From Vibrio neonatus (lineage in GTDB: Bacteria > Pseudomonadota > Gammaproteobacteria > Enterobacterales > Vibrionaceae): a DNA stretch of 64,000 nt. Shown here piece by piece: positions 45,543-55,153 of the stretch. The notes under the pieces were generated by a model, which was not told the origin of the DNA, made no database searches, and worked only from the letters and a program-made list of their open reading frames with translations. The position numbers and the translations under genes were made by a program. Each line of letters opens with the position of its first letter. The first letter of the stretch is position 1. The stretch lies in contig NZ_AP024886.1 of the NCBI RefSeq assembly GCF_024346975.1, positions 744,001 to 808,000 on the forward strand, written 5' to 3'.

Positions 45543-46265
45543 TTACTTTGTATTAAACCCTTGGCGTTGTAGGAATTCTTGCATAAACGGGCGCGCTTCT
45601 TTGCTTAGCGTTTGCGTAATTTGTTCAGACCAAGACGCGGCTTTCTTATTGTCTGTGCGAGTTGCGTAGTAGGCTTGAATGTGCGCGTCGTACTTTGCTA
45701 ACACTTCTTTATCTAGTGCTTGGTAGGTTTCTTGATGAACCACAATGGATTTAGGTAAGCGAGGTTTGATCTCTGGCGTTTGCGCAGGATGACCCAAGCA
45801 CAAACCAAATAGAGGGATAACATGCTTAGGTAGGGCTAAAAGGTCAGTGACAGGTTGCGGGTTGTTTCTCAGTCCGCCGATGTACACTCCGCCTAATCCT
45901 AGTGATTCTGCCGCCGTCAGACAGTTCTGAGCAACCATAGCCGCATCAACAGCGCCTATCAGCGTTTGCTCGGTAAACCCTAGCTGAGCTTGTGGATGAA
46001 TTTCTTGATGACGATGAAAATCTGCGCAGAACACAAAAAACTCAGCGCTAGTTTCCACATATGGTTGCCCACCCGCGTATTGCGCTAGTTTGGCGCGGCT
46101 TTCTTTATCTTGCACGCGAACAATAGACACACACTGAATAAAGCTAGAGCTTGATGCAGCTAAACCACAATCTAAAATGGTATCGAGTTGCTCGGGTAAA
46201 ATACTTTGCTCGGTAAAAGAGCGAATTGAACGGTGTGAAAGAAGCGTCTCTATAGTGCTATTCAT
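45543..46265 (-). CDS. nfsA: Oxygen-insensitive NADPH nitroreductase / flavin reductase NfsA
   Basis: FMN-dependent nitroreductase-fold protein of 240 residues, the NfsA length. HRSIRSFTEQSILPEQL at the N terminus and the segment GLGGVYIGGLRNNP around 125-138 are characteristic. It reduces quinones, nitroaromatics and flavins by two electrons using NADPH. The ATG at 46265 has GGAAAG at good spacing; an ATG four codons earlier has none. It lies one base before the DUF1415 gene. Confidence 0.93.
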   Translation of the reverse strand: MNSTIETLLSHRSIRSFTEQSILPEQLDTILDCGLAASSSSFIQCVSIVRVQDKESRAKLAQYAGGQPYVETSAEFFVFCADFHRHQEIHPQAQLGFTEQTLIGAVDAAMVAQNCLTAAESLGLGGVYIGGLRNNPQPVTDLLALPKHVIPLFGLCLGHPAQTPEIKPRLPKSIVVHQETYQALDKEVLAKYDAHIQAYYATRTDNKKAASWSEQITQTLSKEARPFMQEFLQRQGFNTK

Positions 46266-46371
46266 CAGGCTTTCCATAACAAGTTGTTGATGTTTAGGGT
46301 AGCAATAATGCGCCTTTGAGCAAAGAGGCTTTCAGCAAATAGCCTTAGCGATAATAATTTAAATGAAGCGA

Positions 46372-46725
46372 CTAATAACGACTATTCATCCCACTGCGAT
46401 TCGATATGTCGTCATTCATGCGCCCTCCTTTCCAAGCGCCCTTGCCGAGTACATTTAACACATCACTGGCGTTATAGTCATCACAGGCAAAGAAGTCACG
46501 CGCTATGTCCTTACGCAGCCGATTAAATAAAGGAGCATCACCTAAGTCTTGAGGGTGTGCAAACAAGGCCAGCGCACACTGCTGCTGACGTTGACTCAGT
46601 GCTTTACTGCTGGCTTGTATTTGTCCGATAGAGAAATGATCACGCCTGCCATAGCCTTTTAGCAATACTGGCGACAGCAACTTAATCACTTTTGCAATTC
46701 TGCGACGTTGAATATACCCAAACAT
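46372..46725 (-). CDS. Small basic protein of unknown function
   Basis: Protein of 117 residues starting MFGYIQRRRIAKVIKLLSPVLL. An amphipathic basic N-terminal helix is followed by RYxxxxFSIGQIQAS-like sequence and the SQRQQQCALALFAHP helix. I suspect it belongs to a Vibrio DUF family (possibly DUF6559), recalled loosely and not confirmed. It has no signal peptide. The C-terminal 15 residues look disordered. Confidence 0.7.
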   Translation of the reverse strand: MFGYIQRRRIAKVIKLLSPVLLKGYGRRDHFSIGQIQASSKALSQRQQQCALALFAHPQDLGDAPLFNRLRKDIARDFFACDDYNASDVLNVLGKGAWKGGRMNDDISNRSGMNSRY

Positions 46726-47102
46726 ACGACTCCTTGACTTTACAGCTTTTAAATCACCTTAGCTTAAGCTAGAAAACCTTGCCCCTCATTCGCATACCCA
46801 TGTTAGCACTCGGCTCGACATTTATCGTGCTTGTAGTCGCTAAACGCTATCCTTTTATAGGTATGCCATGATTGACACTATGCCTAAAACTTCTCTTCTT
46901 CGCTGATAAAACGAGAATTTATCATTAAAATAGACTTAATGAATAATTATAAAAGAAACAAAATAGTAAATTACCCAAGACATAGAAATGAATGTAAACT
47001 ATTGAAATGTAAGTAATGTCGTTACCGTGTCGTCTAAATGCCGTTATCTTTTGTTTAGGCTACTGATACTTTTAGTGTCGATGCAGCGTTAAGGAATTTG
47101 AA
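46726..47102. other. Intergenic region upstream of the HTH-2TM gene
   Basis: This 377-bp stretch lies between divergent genes. It contains a 23-codon ATG frame at 46800 with no ribosome site, which I do not regard as a gene, and AT-rich sequence before 47103. No operator or RNA gene stands out. Confidence 0.4.
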
Positions 47103-47570
47103 ATGATAATCAGAAAACTCAGACTTAAAAACGGTTGGTCACAAGAGCAACTTGCAGAGCTTAGCGATCTCAGTATTCGCACAATACAACGGATTGAAAG
47201 AGGTCAAAAGCCAAGCCTTGAGTCATTAAAATCTCTTGCTGCTGTGTTCGAAACAAGTGTATCTCACCTTCAACAGGAGCCAGCAATGACCGACAAAGTA
47301 GAAATTACCAATGAAGAGCAAATTGTCATTGATCAGGTAAGAGCCATTAAGAGCTTTTATTCTCATCTAATGACGTACTTAGCAGTGATGGTGGTCTTAT
47401 TTGCCATAAACCTAATTACAGATTCAGGCTATATTTGGGCGTGGTGGCCCGCTCTAGGTTGGGGGATTGGCGTTGTCAACCATGGATTAAACGCTTTTGA
47501 AGTGTTCGATTTCTTTGGCGTTAAATGGGAAAAGCGTCAAATAGAAAAACGCCTAGGTCGAAAAATGTAA
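47103..47570 (+). CDS. XRE-type helix-turn-helix protein with 2TM membrane domain
   Basis: Protein of 155 residues. Residues 2-55 form an XRE/Cro helix-turn-helix (LRLKNGWSQEQLAELSDLS, then RTIQRIERGQKPSL). A linker is followed by the 2TM domain: two hydrophobic helices, about 86-105 and 110-130, around the WAWWPALGWGIG motif. The protein should tether DNA binding to the inner membrane. This fusion is a known small family of membrane-anchored transcription factors. AAGGA precedes the ATG and a terminator follows. Confidence 0.88.
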   Translation: MIIRKLRLKNGWSQEQLAELSDLSIRTIQRIERGQKPSLESLKSLAAVFETSVSHLQQEPAMTDKVEITNEEQIVIDQVRAIKSFYSHLMTYLAVMVVLFAINLITDSGYIWAWWPALGWGIGVVNHGLNAFEVFDFFGVKWEKRQIEKRLGRKM

Positions 47571-47578
47571 ATCAAAAA

Positions 47579-47600
47579 AATAGGGGCAATCGCCCCTATT
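47579..47600. terminator. Bidirectional terminator after the HTH-2TM gene
   Basis: AATAGGGGC and GCCCCTATT form a perfect 9-bp stem with a 4-base loop. An A7 tract precedes it, which gives a T-run on the minus strand. It serves both convergent genes. Confidence 0.9.
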
Positions 47601-47616
47601 CAAATCATCACATCAA

Positions 47617-48381
47617 TTACGCTTTAGCGTTAAATACCACTTGGTACTCGCCGATGCCTGCGTAATTTACTGTTGTAGGCTTGTCGAATTCAACTTCAAC
47701 GATGCCACAGTAAGAACCGGTAATGATAGTCTCGCCTGCTTTGAACGTTACGCCGCGACGAGTCATGAAGTTAATTAGCCAGTAAACAGGGCTTTGCGCC
47801 GATTCGTTTGGATGTGTGCCATCAAAGTTTTGAACATTGTCACCTTGAGTCACTGTCACGTTAACTTTAGCCGCATCAAAGGCTTTTTCACGAGCAATTT
47901 CAGGGCCAACAAACAGACCTTGGTTTACCATGCAGTCAGCCAGTTTTTCGTTGAACTCAGCATCGCTGTCTGCAGCAAAACGTGCTTGCATTAGTTCAAG
48001 TGCCATGTGGCATGAACCGATAGCGTCATTGATTTGCTCTTCAGTGTAACCTTCTGCGTTTGCAGGAAGATCTTTGCCCAGTTTAAAGCCAATTTCTGGT
48101 TCAATGCGCGCAGCGCCATTGTCCATAAATAATTCACACGTGTCGCCACTGTGTACGCTATCAGCAAAGATAGGTGCAACAATGTATTTGTCTTCGGCAA
48201 GTGGGTTCAAACATTTCCAGCCGCCTACAGCGCCATTTTTCAGTTCAATCATTGCCGCTTGAGTTTGCAGAGCCTCTTCTAGAGTCGTTGGACGAATGTT
48301 TTCTGCAAGACGTGGCGCTTTAGTACCCGCTACGCGGCGGCTTAAAAGCTCTTTTGCCGCTTCCGTATATAATGTAGTCAT
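47617..48381 (-). CDS. 2-keto-4-pentenoate hydratase / fumarylacetoacetate hydrolase family protein
   Basis: Protein of 254 residues similar to MhpD-type hydratases. The segment ARIEPEIGFKLGKDLP carries the E-x-E metal ligands of the family, with MALELMQARF and GSYCGIVEV also typical. Related enzymes hydrate 2-hydroxypentadienoate in aromatic meta-cleavage, but no other meta-cleavage genes lie nearby, so its real substrate is unclear. It lies downstream of gnd on the same strand but beyond a terminator. Confidence 0.82.
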   Translation of the reverse strand: MTTLYTEAAKELLSRRVAGTKAPRLAENIRPTTLEEALQTQAAMIELKNGAVGGWKCLNPLAEDKYIVAPIFADSVHSGDTCELFMDNGAARIEPEIGFKLGKDLPANAEGYTEEQINDAIGSCHMALELMQARFAADSDAEFNEKLADCMVNQGLFVGPEIAREKAFDAAKVNVTVTQGDNVQNFDGTHPNESAQSPVYWLINFMTRRGVTFKAGETIITGSYCGIVEVEFDKPTTVNYAGIGEYQVVFNAKA

Positions 48382-48457
48382 ATTGTATTACCTGATGATT
48401 GTTTTGTTTGATGATATAGCAATTTTTATATTCTGAATAGGTCGCCCAATCACGAAA

Positions 48458-48486
48458 AAGGGTGACTTGAATAACAAGTCACCCTT
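48458..48486 (-). terminator. Terminator after gnd
   Basis: AAGGGTGACTT and AAGTCACCCTT form a perfect 11-bp stem with a 7-base loop; on the minus strand a T5 run follows. It closes the zwf-pgl-gnd operon. Confidence 0.9.
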
Positions 48487-48543
48487 AAATTACCTAGTTA
48501 GATCAACCTTTGTCTTGTTAGTAAAAAAGACAGTCACAGACGA

Positions 48544-49992
48544 TTAAACGTCGTAAGTTGTTGATGCTGTGTCGCCGCCTGTACCCGTCCAGTTAGTGTG
48601 GAAGAATTCACCACGCTCACGGTCAAGACGCTCATAAGTGTGAGCACCAAAGTAGTCACGTTGCGCTTGAAGAAGGTTTGCAGGCAAACGAGCCGTTGTG
48701 TAACCATCAAGGAACGAAAGAGCAGACGTTGTACAAGGCATTGGGATGCCTACTTCTAGCGACTTAGCCGCCACTTTACGCCATGCACCTAGACAGTTTT
48801 CTAGGATAGCTTTAAAGTAAGGATCAGAGCCTAGGAATGCAATTTCTGCATCGTTTTCAAACGCATCACGGATGTTACCTAGGAATGCAGAACGGATGAT
48901 ACAACCGCCACGCCACATTAGTGCTACGTTACCGTAGTTTAGGTCCCAACCATTTTGGTTTGATGCTTCACGCATTAGCATGAAACCTTGTGCGTAAGAG
49001 ATGATCTTAGACGCAAGCAGTGCTTGGCGAAGTGCATCAACCCACTCTTGCTGATCGCCTTCAACAGGTTGTACTGTTTTACCAAACAATTTCTCAGCCG
49101 CTACACGTTGATCTTTCATAGAAGATAGGCAACGAGAGAATACAGACTCAGAGATAAGCGTTAGTGGAATACCTAAATCAAGGGCATTGATACCAGTCCA
49201 TTTACCCGTACCTTTTTGACCTGCAGTATCAAGAATTTTGTCAACTAATGGCGCGCCATCTTCGTCGCGGTACTTCAAGATGTCTGCTGTGATTTCTACT
49301 AAGTAGCTGTCTAGCTCAGTGGTGTTCCAGTCAGCGAAGACTTTTTGCATATCGTCAGCCGACATGCCAAGACCGTCTTGCATAAATTGGTACGCTTCAC
49401 AGATAAGCTGCATGTCACCGTATTCGATGCCATTGTGTACCATTTTAACGAAGTGACCTGCACCATCGTTACCTACCCAATCACAGCAAGGCTCACCTTT
49501 ATCAGTTTTCGCTGAGATGCCTTGTAGGATTGGTTTCACGGCTTCCCATGCTTCTGGAGAGCCGCCTGGCATGATTGAAGGACCAAAACGTGCGCCCTCT
49601 TCACCACCAGATACGCCAGTACCGATGAAGTGAATGCCTTTTTCACGTAGGTAAGCTACGCGACGGTTTGTGTCAGGGTAGTTAGTGTTACCACCATCGA
49701 TGATGATGTCACCTTTGTCTAGTAGTGGGATAAGTTGTTCGATGAAACTATCAACCACATCACCAGCACGTACCATAAGCATCACTTTACGTGGCGTTTC
49801 TAGCTTCTCTACCATTTCTTGTAAAGAGTAAGCACCAACGATGTTAGTGTCTTTTGCTGGACCTTCTAAAAATTGGTCAACTTTAGCCGCAGTACGGTTA
49901 TGTGCTACCACTTTAAAGCCATGATCGTTCATGTTTAAGATAAGGTTTTGACCCATTACTGCGAGTCCAACTACACCAATATCACCTTTCAT
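48544..49992 (-). CDS. gnd: 6-phosphogluconate dehydrogenase, decarboxylating
   Basis: Protein of 482 residues, the standard length. The NADP-binding motif GLAVMGQNLILNM is at the N terminus. The catalytic region KMVHNGIEYGDMQ supplies the Lys and the GVSGGEEGARFGPSIMPGG segment binds substrate. It oxidises and decarboxylates 6-phosphogluconate to ribulose 5-phosphate, making NADPH. It is last in zwf-pgl-gnd, 24 bp after pgl. Codon use is strongly optimised. Confidence 0.97.
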   Translation of the reverse strand: MKGDIGVVGLAVMGQNLILNMNDHGFKVVAHNRTAAKVDQFLEGPAKDTNIVGAYSLQEMVEKLETPRKVMLMVRAGDVVDSFIEQLIPLLDKGDIIIDGGNTNYPDTNRRVAYLREKGIHFIGTGVSGGEEGARFGPSIMPGGSPEAWEAVKPILQGISAKTDKGEPCCDWVGNDGAGHFVKMVHNGIEYGDMQLICEAYQFMQDGLGMSADDMQKVFADWNTTELDSYLVEITADILKYRDEDGAPLVDKILDTAGQKGTGKWTGINALDLGIPLTLISESVFSRCLSSMKDQRVAAEKLFGKTVQPVEGDQQEWVDALRQALLASKIISYAQGFMLMREASNQNGWDLNYGNVALMWRGGCIIRSAFLGNIRDAFENDAEIAFLGSDPYFKAILENCLGAWRKVAAKSLEVGIPMPCTTSALSFLDGYTTARLPANLLQAQRDYFGAHTYERLDRERGEFFHTNWTGTGGDTASTTYDV

Positions 49993-50016
49993 TTTGTCTC
50001 TCCTACTATTCTTATC

Positions 50017-50733
50017 TTAAGCAATCTTACTTGCTGCGTCTGAGTCTAAAAACCATTCTGTTTCACCCGCATTGGAGTGAATTTTTGCTGCTGGATAGGG
50101 AAGATCCTCAGCTGGCGTATTGTAGATCTCATGTACGATATCTTGTTTGCCTGCGCCTAACACTAAATAGCTAATGCGTTTGGCCGCTTGTAGCACTTTT
50201 GCTGACTTCGAAATACGCTGCTGTCCAGATTCTGGATGCGAAGCTACGATAGCCAGTTTTTCTTCATTGTAATTTGTTTGCTCTGGGAACAAAGAAGCGG
50301 TATGCCCATCAGCACCCACACCTAACAAGATCCAGTCAAACACTGGAACGCCATCTTGGGTGTCAATCACATCACTCATTTCTGTTGCGAAACGAACGGC
50401 TTCTTGCTCGGGATCATTTTCACCCAAAATGCGGTGAATATTGGCCTCTGGCACACCAGCAGGAACAAATAGCAAAGCATTGGCTTCGCCAAAGTTACTT
50501 TCTGCGTCAGTTGGTGCTACGCAACGTTCGTCGCCCCACCAAAAATGCAGGTTGTTCCAGTCAATGCTACTGGTATAAGGTTCTGTCGCCAACAACTTGA
50601 ATAGCATTTTGGGAGTGCTGCCACCAGATAAAGAAATATGTACCGCTCTACCCTGATGACTAAAGCTTTGTAACTCTTTGGCTAACTGCTCAACCACTTG
50701 AGTTGGCGTACTAAAGATTTTGGTATTCATCAT
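50017..50733 (-). CDS. pgl: 6-phosphogluconolactonase
   Basis: Protein of about 238 residues of the DevB/SOL type. [11 protein letters not shown] near the N terminus binds the substrate phosphate, and [15 protein letters not shown] contains the catalytic His. It hydrolyses 6-phosphogluconolactone, the product of Zwf. Two adjacent ATG codons (50733 and 50730) overlap the zwf stop; I list the first, which gives an ATGA overlap, but either may be used. A TTG at 50742 is also in frame. Translation is probably coupled to zwf. Confidence 0.95.
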   Translation of the reverse strand: MMNTKIFSTPTQVVEQLAKELQSFSHQGRAVHISLSGGSTPKMLFKLLATEPYTSSIDWNNLHFWWGDERCVAPTDAESNFGEANALLFVPAGVPEANIHRILGENDPEQEAVRFATEMSDVIDTQDGVPVFDWILLGVGADGHTASLFPEQTNYNEEKLAIVASHPESGQQRISKSAKVLQAAKRISYLVLGAGKQDIVHEIYNTPAEDLPYPAAKIHSNAGETEWFLDSDAASKIA

Positions 50734-52232
50734 AATTCGCAATAATCTGTATCAGTTAAGTTTTTGCAAGGGAAGCGCCACGCTCTTCCATCACGCTCTA
50801 ATAGATCATGAGACTCTTTTGGTCCCCATGTGCCACAGGCGTAACCAAATAGCGCTTGCGGACGTTCTTTAAAGTCTAAAATAGGCTGAACATATTCCCA
50901 ACAGGTTTCTACTGCATCTGAACGAGCAAATAACGTTGCATCACCATTTAACGCATCTAGCAATAAACGTTCGTATGCAGTTAGCATATGAGCTTCATTT
51001 AAAGACTTGTAATGGAAGTTCATTTTCACTTCTTTCGCGTGGAAACCAGCACCTGGTTCTTTCAAACCAAAGCTAATCTGAATACCTTCATCCGGCTGAA
51101 TACGAATAATCAGTTTGTTTTCAGGCGCATCCTGTCCAAACACTGGGTGTGGCGTATCTTTAAAGTGGATAACCACTTCTGTTACGCGAGTCGGCAGACG
51201 CTTACCAGTACGCACATAAAACGGAACCCCATTCCAACGGCTATTGTTAATGTAGGCTTTCAGTCCAATGTAGGTCTCGGTGCGAGAATCTTCTGCCACA
51301 CCAGGTTCGTCGCGATAACCCGGTAAAAACTCACCACGAACTTCAGATTCAGTGTATTGACCTAATACAAGGTTGTTCACCAAGTCATGCTCTTCAAGTG
51401 GTTTTAAGCTTCTTAGTACTTTTACCACTTCATCACGAATTGAATCAGCATTGATACGCGGAGGTGACTCCATGCCTACCATTGCCAATACTTGCAATAG
51501 GTGGTTTTGGAACATATCACGAACTGCACCAGAACCGTCGTAGTAGCCACCACGCTCTTCTACGCCAAGGAATTCAGAACCAGTGATTTCTACGTAGTTG
51601 ATGAAGTTACGGTTCCAAAGCGGTTCAAACATGATGTTTGAAAAACGGAATACCAACAGGTTTTGTACCGTTTCTTTACCAAGATAATGGTCAATACGGT
51701 ACAACTGAGTCTCTTCGAAATGCTCATGGATTTGCGTATCGAGCAGTTTTGCCGACGCTAAATCGTAACCAAAAGGCTTTTCAACAATAAGGCGTTTCCA
51801 GCCATCATCTTCTTTGTTTAGACCGTGAGCGGCAAGGCTTGCTGGAATAACAGAATATAGGCTCGGTGGTGTCGCTAAGTAATAGAGAACATTGCGCTCT
51901 TCTAATTGATAGTGAGCGGCAAGTTCGTCTTGTCGAGCAACCAGTTTGGCATAATCTGCAGTATCAGAGGTATTGATCGCTTGATAGTGAAGATGATCGA
52001 TAAACGCTTCTAGTACAGATTCTTCTGTTTCTTCAAACTCTAGAAGTGCTTTTTTCAGTTTTTCGCGATAAGACTCATCACTGTATTCAGTGCGGCTTAC
52101 GCCTAAAATATAAAATGATTGGGGAAGTTGACCGCTTTGGTACAGTCTATATAAAGCGGGAATTAACTTACGGTAAGTTAAATCTCCAGAAGCACCAAAA
52201 ATTACTATGCTGCTTTTATCAGGTATTACCAT
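50730..52232 (-). CDS. zwf: Glucose-6-phosphate 1-dehydrogenase
   Basis: Protein of 500 residues. The Rossmann fingerprint [13 protein letters not shown] lies near the N terminus, and RIDHYLGKE carries the active-site Lys and His-Asp region. Entry enzyme of the oxidative pentose-phosphate pathway, producing NADPH. I choose the ATG at 52232 because family members begin [16 protein letters not shown]. The ATG one codon earlier is also near the AAGGA ribosome site. The gene heads zwf-pgl-gnd and overlaps pgl. Confidence 0.96.
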   Translation of the reverse strand: MVIPDKSSIVIFGASGDLTYRKLIPALYRLYQSGQLPQSFYILGVSRTEYSDESYREKLKKALLEFEETEESVLEAFIDHLHYQAINTSDTADYAKLVARQDELAAHYQLEERNVLYYLATPPSLYSVIPASLAAHGLNKEDDGWKRLIVEKPFGYDLASAKLLDTQIHEHFEETQLYRIDHYLGKETVQNLLVFRFSNIMFEPLWNRNFINYVEITGSEFLGVEERGGYYDGSGAVRDMFQNHLLQVLAMVGMESPPRINADSIRDEVVKVLRSLKPLEEHDLVNNLVLGQYTESEVRGEFLPGYRDEPGVAEDSRTETYIGLKAYINNSRWNGVPFYVRTGKRLPTRVTEVVIHFKDTPHPVFGQDAPENKLIIRIQPDEGIQISFGLKEPGAGFHAKEVKMNFHYKSLNEAHMLTAYERLLLDALNGDATLFARSDAVETCWEYVQPILDFKERPQALFGYACGTWGPKESHDLLERDGRAWRFPCKNLTDTDYCEL

Positions 52233-52651
52233 CATTTGTCCTTCAAGTGCCTTTAAGGGTTGCATACATCCATCGCGTCGCGGGGGAATCCACGTACGAA
52301 TGGTTCACAATGCACCATGAAAAGAATTCTACACCGAATAAGGCGAATTAAAATAATTTGTCACATTTTCACAGTGAGTAATTGCAATCTATAGGCAAAA
52401 AAAATCTCCGCCTTGTTAACGGAGATTGCCTGCGTCTATAGTTTAGCTTTATGACGCTTTAATATAAACATTTTTCATTCGCATACTTATTTTTGCTTTT
52501 TGCCTGCATAATAATTAAGCATCAATAAGGCCATTGCATTAACAATGCCCCATTAAAATTGACATTATTCGCCACCACCATAATCACAACGATTCATATT
52601 TAAGCAGTTATGCTAACCAAGCAAGGAATCGTCTTCCCTGCCCGGCAAACG
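52233..52651. other. Upstream region of zwf and terminator of the GST gene
   Basis: About 419 bp containing the terminator at 52403-52427 and the zwf leader. A TAGAAT near 52332 on the minus strand is a possible -10 for zwf, without a convincing -35. I see no SoxS or other named operator. Confidence 0.45.
52403..52427 (-). terminator. Terminator of the yghU-like gene
   Basis: On the minus strand AATCTCCG and CGGAGATT form an 8-bp stem with a 9-base loop, followed by a long T-run. It lies about 225 bp past the yghU-like stop, leaving a fairly long 3' UTR. Confidence 0.8.
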
Positions 52652-53509
52652 TTAAGGACGCAGTTTTAACACCTTATCAATATCGCTCGCGCAATGCCTT
52701 TCTGCTAGTTGTTCCCATTTTTCGCCAAACGCACGATTCACGATGCGACCACGTTGCCCCCCTTCTCGCTCGGATACTTGGTTCGCCCAGCGCAGCACAT
52801 TAGTGTAGGACTCAACTTGTAAAAACTCAGCCGCATCATATAACTTGCCCAGCACAAGGTTGCCATACCAAGGCCAAATTGCGATATCAGCAATCGTATA
52901 CTCATCGCCAGTAATAAACGTGTTATTCGCCAATTGCTTGTCTAACACATCTAACTGACGCTTGGCTTCCATGGCAAATCGATTGATTGGATATTCTTGT
53001 TTTTCGTCTGCGTAAGCAAAGAAATGCCCAAAACCACCACCTAAGAAAGGCGCTGAACCTTGTGCCCAAAACAGCCAATTAAACGTTTGAGTGCGAGCTG
53101 GCCCACTGCTTGGTAAAAAGTGACCAAACTTTTCGGCTAAATGAACAAGAATAGAGGCAGATTCAAATACGTTTACTGCATCTTCACCGCTTTTATCAAC
53201 CAATGCGGGGATTTTAGAGTTTGGATTGACCGCCACAAATCCAGAAGAAAACTGATGAGAGTCGCCAATATTGATCAAGTAAGCATCGTATTCGGCTTCT
53301 TTTACGCCCGCGGCTAACAACTCTTCAAGCATAATGGTGACTTTTTGCCCATTCGGCGTACCTAAAGAATAGAGCTGCAGCGAATGTTCCCCCTCCGGCA
53401 ATGCCTTTTCATATCTTGCGCCCGCTTCTGGGCTATTAATATTGGCCCATTTATTGCCACCACTGGTATCATTAACCCACACTTTAGGTGGCACGTATTG
53501 CTCACTCAT
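52652..53509 (-). CDS. yghU: Glutathione S-transferase-like disulphide reductase YghU
   Basis: Protein of 285 residues with the characteristic long N-terminal arm of YghU (PPKVWVNDTSGGNKWANIN) before the thioredoxin-like domain (LQLYSLGTPNGQKVTIMLEE). The helical GST C domain follows, with YTIADIAIWPWYG. E. coli YghU binds two glutathiones and has disulphide-bond reductase activity. The gene stands alone. Confidence 0.95.
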   Translation of the reverse strand: MSEQYVPPKVWVNDTSGGNKWANINSPEAGARYEKALPEGEHSLQLYSLGTPNGQKVTIMLEELLAAGVKEAEYDAYLINIGDSHQFSSGFVAVNPNSKIPALVDKSGEDAVNVFESASILVHLAEKFGHFLPSSGPARTQTFNWLFWAQGSAPFLGGGFGHFFAYADEKQEYPINRFAMEAKRQLDVLDKQLANNTFITGDEYTIADIAIWPWYGNLVLGKLYDAAEFLQVESYTNVLRWANQVSEREGGQRGRIVNRAFGEKWEQLAERHCASDIDKVLKLRP

Positions 53510-53650
53510 GGTCTCTCCTTCTACCCATTTATTAGAAACCGCATACGCAATTTCTATCGAATACTTATCCGCACTGTCGCACTCTTATCACTTCCGCAGA
53601 CAGGAATGAACGGCCCATAGTATTTGTCCGTAATATTTATCCATAGAGCC

Positions 53651-53878
53651 CTAAAATCGACGGCTGTCTTTTAACGGTTTCACCACCGAATCTAGCCCTT
53701 CAACTTTCAATGCTAGACAGAGCTGTAATAATCGACCCAACTCTCCATCTGGCCACTGTGCTTTGTTTTGAAACCACAATAGATACTCTTCAGGAAGATC
53801 AATCAGCACACGCCCTGCGTATTTTCCATACGGCATTTTCATGTGCGCAAGTTTAAGTATATTTTCTTTATCAAACAC
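53651..53878 (-). CDS. DUF3820 family protein
   Basis: Small protein of 75 residues: MPYGKYAGRVLIDLPEEYL, then LLWFQ, matching DUF3820 (also called a quorum-sensing-regulated virulence factor family from a Pseudomonas member). Molecular function unknown. It is divergent from the outer-membrane protein gene at 53964. Confidence 0.9.
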   Translation of the reverse strand: MFDKENILKLAHMKMPYGKYAGRVLIDLPEEYLLWFQNKAQWPDGELGRLLQLCLALKVEGLDSVVKPLKDSRRF

Positions 53879-53963
53879 TTTTTAAAACCAAATCAAACAC
53901 TTTGTGACATTATGTAATGCATCTACCATAATAGAAGTGAGCGAAACAAACAAAGGATCGTTT

Positions 53964-54911
53964 TTGCACATCACCACTTCTATTCAGCTGTTTTTGTTTA
54001 CTTTGCTGATAATCTTCTCACTGCCAACACAAGCGCAGGACAGCGAAGAAAAATGCTTGAGCAAACCTGACGATGATAGGCCAATTTCGCGCGTTTATCA
54101 CTTTCTCAACACCAAGTTTTGCCAGCCCGCCGTGTGGTTCGATGACTTCTTCGCCGATGACCGCGTCACCGAAGACGCCCGTGCAGGTACTTCTGTACGT
54201 TGGAAAAACGACTTTTCATACTTTGAACATGACGGCTTCAAATACAAAAGTAAAATTGACGCAAAATTTAACCTGCCGAAAGTAACCAAGCGACTAAAAC
54301 TCATCATTGAATCAGAAGGCGAAGATTCTCTTTTCGATCTGTTCCCTAAAAATTCAGACGAAGTAGAAAACAACCTCGGCCTGAGATACGACATCTACGC
54401 TAAGGGCTACAGCAGTTTTAATATCAAAGCCACATTTAAGCCAAAAATCGAAGCACGTTACCGCTTTACCTACCCAATCACCGTCAATACGGTAAGCCGT
54501 ATTACACAAAAACTTTACCAACAAACAGAGTTAACCGGCGAGTCGACCCAATTTGATATCGACCACGCGATAAACACAAACTTTCTACTGCGCTGGACAT
54601 CTTTCGCCGAATTTGAAAGAGATCATGCCGACGACACCAGCATTTGGAATATGGGAACCGGATTTATTCTTTACCAATATATCTCCCCAACCCAAGCCAT
54701 TAACTACACCATCAGCACCACAGCAACCGACACCCCTCGCAGTTTTATAGACAACACCTTAATCAGTCTCACCTACCGACAAAATATCTTCTTTGATTGG
54801 TTCTATTACGAAATTACACCTGAATACAACTGGTATCGGGAATATCAGCAAAGCTTTGAGAAAGAAGCGAGCATTCGGCTTAGGTTGGAGGTTCGATTTG
54901 ATAATTTTTAG
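53964..54911 (+). CDS. Putative outer-membrane beta-barrel protein, TTG start
   Basis: Protein of about 315 residues. TTG at 53964 has AAAGGA at proper spacing and starts a signal peptide (HITTSIQLFLFTLLIIFSLPTQA); no ATG gives this. Mature residues 1-60 contain two Cys likely to be disulphide-bonded. The rest alternates amphipathic strands and ends in Phe (RLEVRFDNF), as outer-membrane barrels do. I do not recognise a named family. It is probably a Vibrio-type hypothetical outer-membrane protein. Confidence 0.72.
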   Translation: MHITTSIQLFLFTLLIIFSLPTQAQDSEEKCLSKPDDDRPISRVYHFLNTKFCQPAVWFDDFFADDRVTEDARAGTSVRWKNDFSYFEHDGFKYKSKIDAKFNLPKVTKRLKLIIESEGEDSLFDLFPKNSDEVENNLGLRYDIYAKGYSSFNIKATFKPKIEARYRFTYPITVNTVSRITQKLYQQTELTGESTQFDIDHAINTNFLLRWTSFAEFERDHADDTSIWNMGTGFILYQYISPTQAINYTISTTATDTPRSFIDNTLISLTYRQNIFFDWFYYEITPEYNWYREYQQSFEKEASIRLRLEVRFDNF

Positions 54912-54943
54912 GGGTGAGAGGTTCCTTCTTTCTATAATGTGCG

Positions 54944-55087
54944 CTAAACCTTTAGTTTAACGTCTGCTAGTGCTGTTTTTACATTCTCTATCCCGAGGTT
55001 AACCCAAAAATTAGTTTTATTACCGCGTTTAGGCTTAAAACGTTTAAATTCAGCAGTGGCCATAGCAGTCCTCTCACCTAAGCTCAT
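54944..55087 (-). CDS. Tiny gene (47 or 39 aa) downstream of the DUF4145-like gene
   Basis: A short frame with two in-frame starts, each with a good ribosome site: ATG at 55087 after GAGG (47 residues) and ATG at 55063 after GAGAGG (39 residues, starting MATAEFKRFKPKRGNK). The peptide is Lys/Arg-rich, with a central TNFWVNLGIENV and the tail ADVKLKV. It has no signal peptide or membrane segment. It lies 66-90 bp after the DUF4145-like gene on the same strand, with no clear terminator between. I recognise no family. Two ribosome sites in a row make a real gene plausible. Confidence 0.5.
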   Translation of the reverse strand: MSLGERTAMATAEFKRFKPKRGNKTNFWVNLGIENVKTALADVKLKV

Positions 55088-55153
55088 ATGACCTCAACAT
55101 ATCAGATCAAATGAGCTATTTATGCAATAAATTACTCAATTAATAGCCTTACC

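Noticed and set aside
46800..46871. A 23-codon frame with a hydrophobic stretch (MLALGSTFIVLVVA)
   Set aside because: There is no ribosome site and no other support; too short to separate from chance.
52350..52380. TGTGAAAATGTGACA upstream of zwf as a possible CRP site
   Set aside because: The two TGTGA-like halves are direct, not inverted, so they do not fit the CRP consensus.
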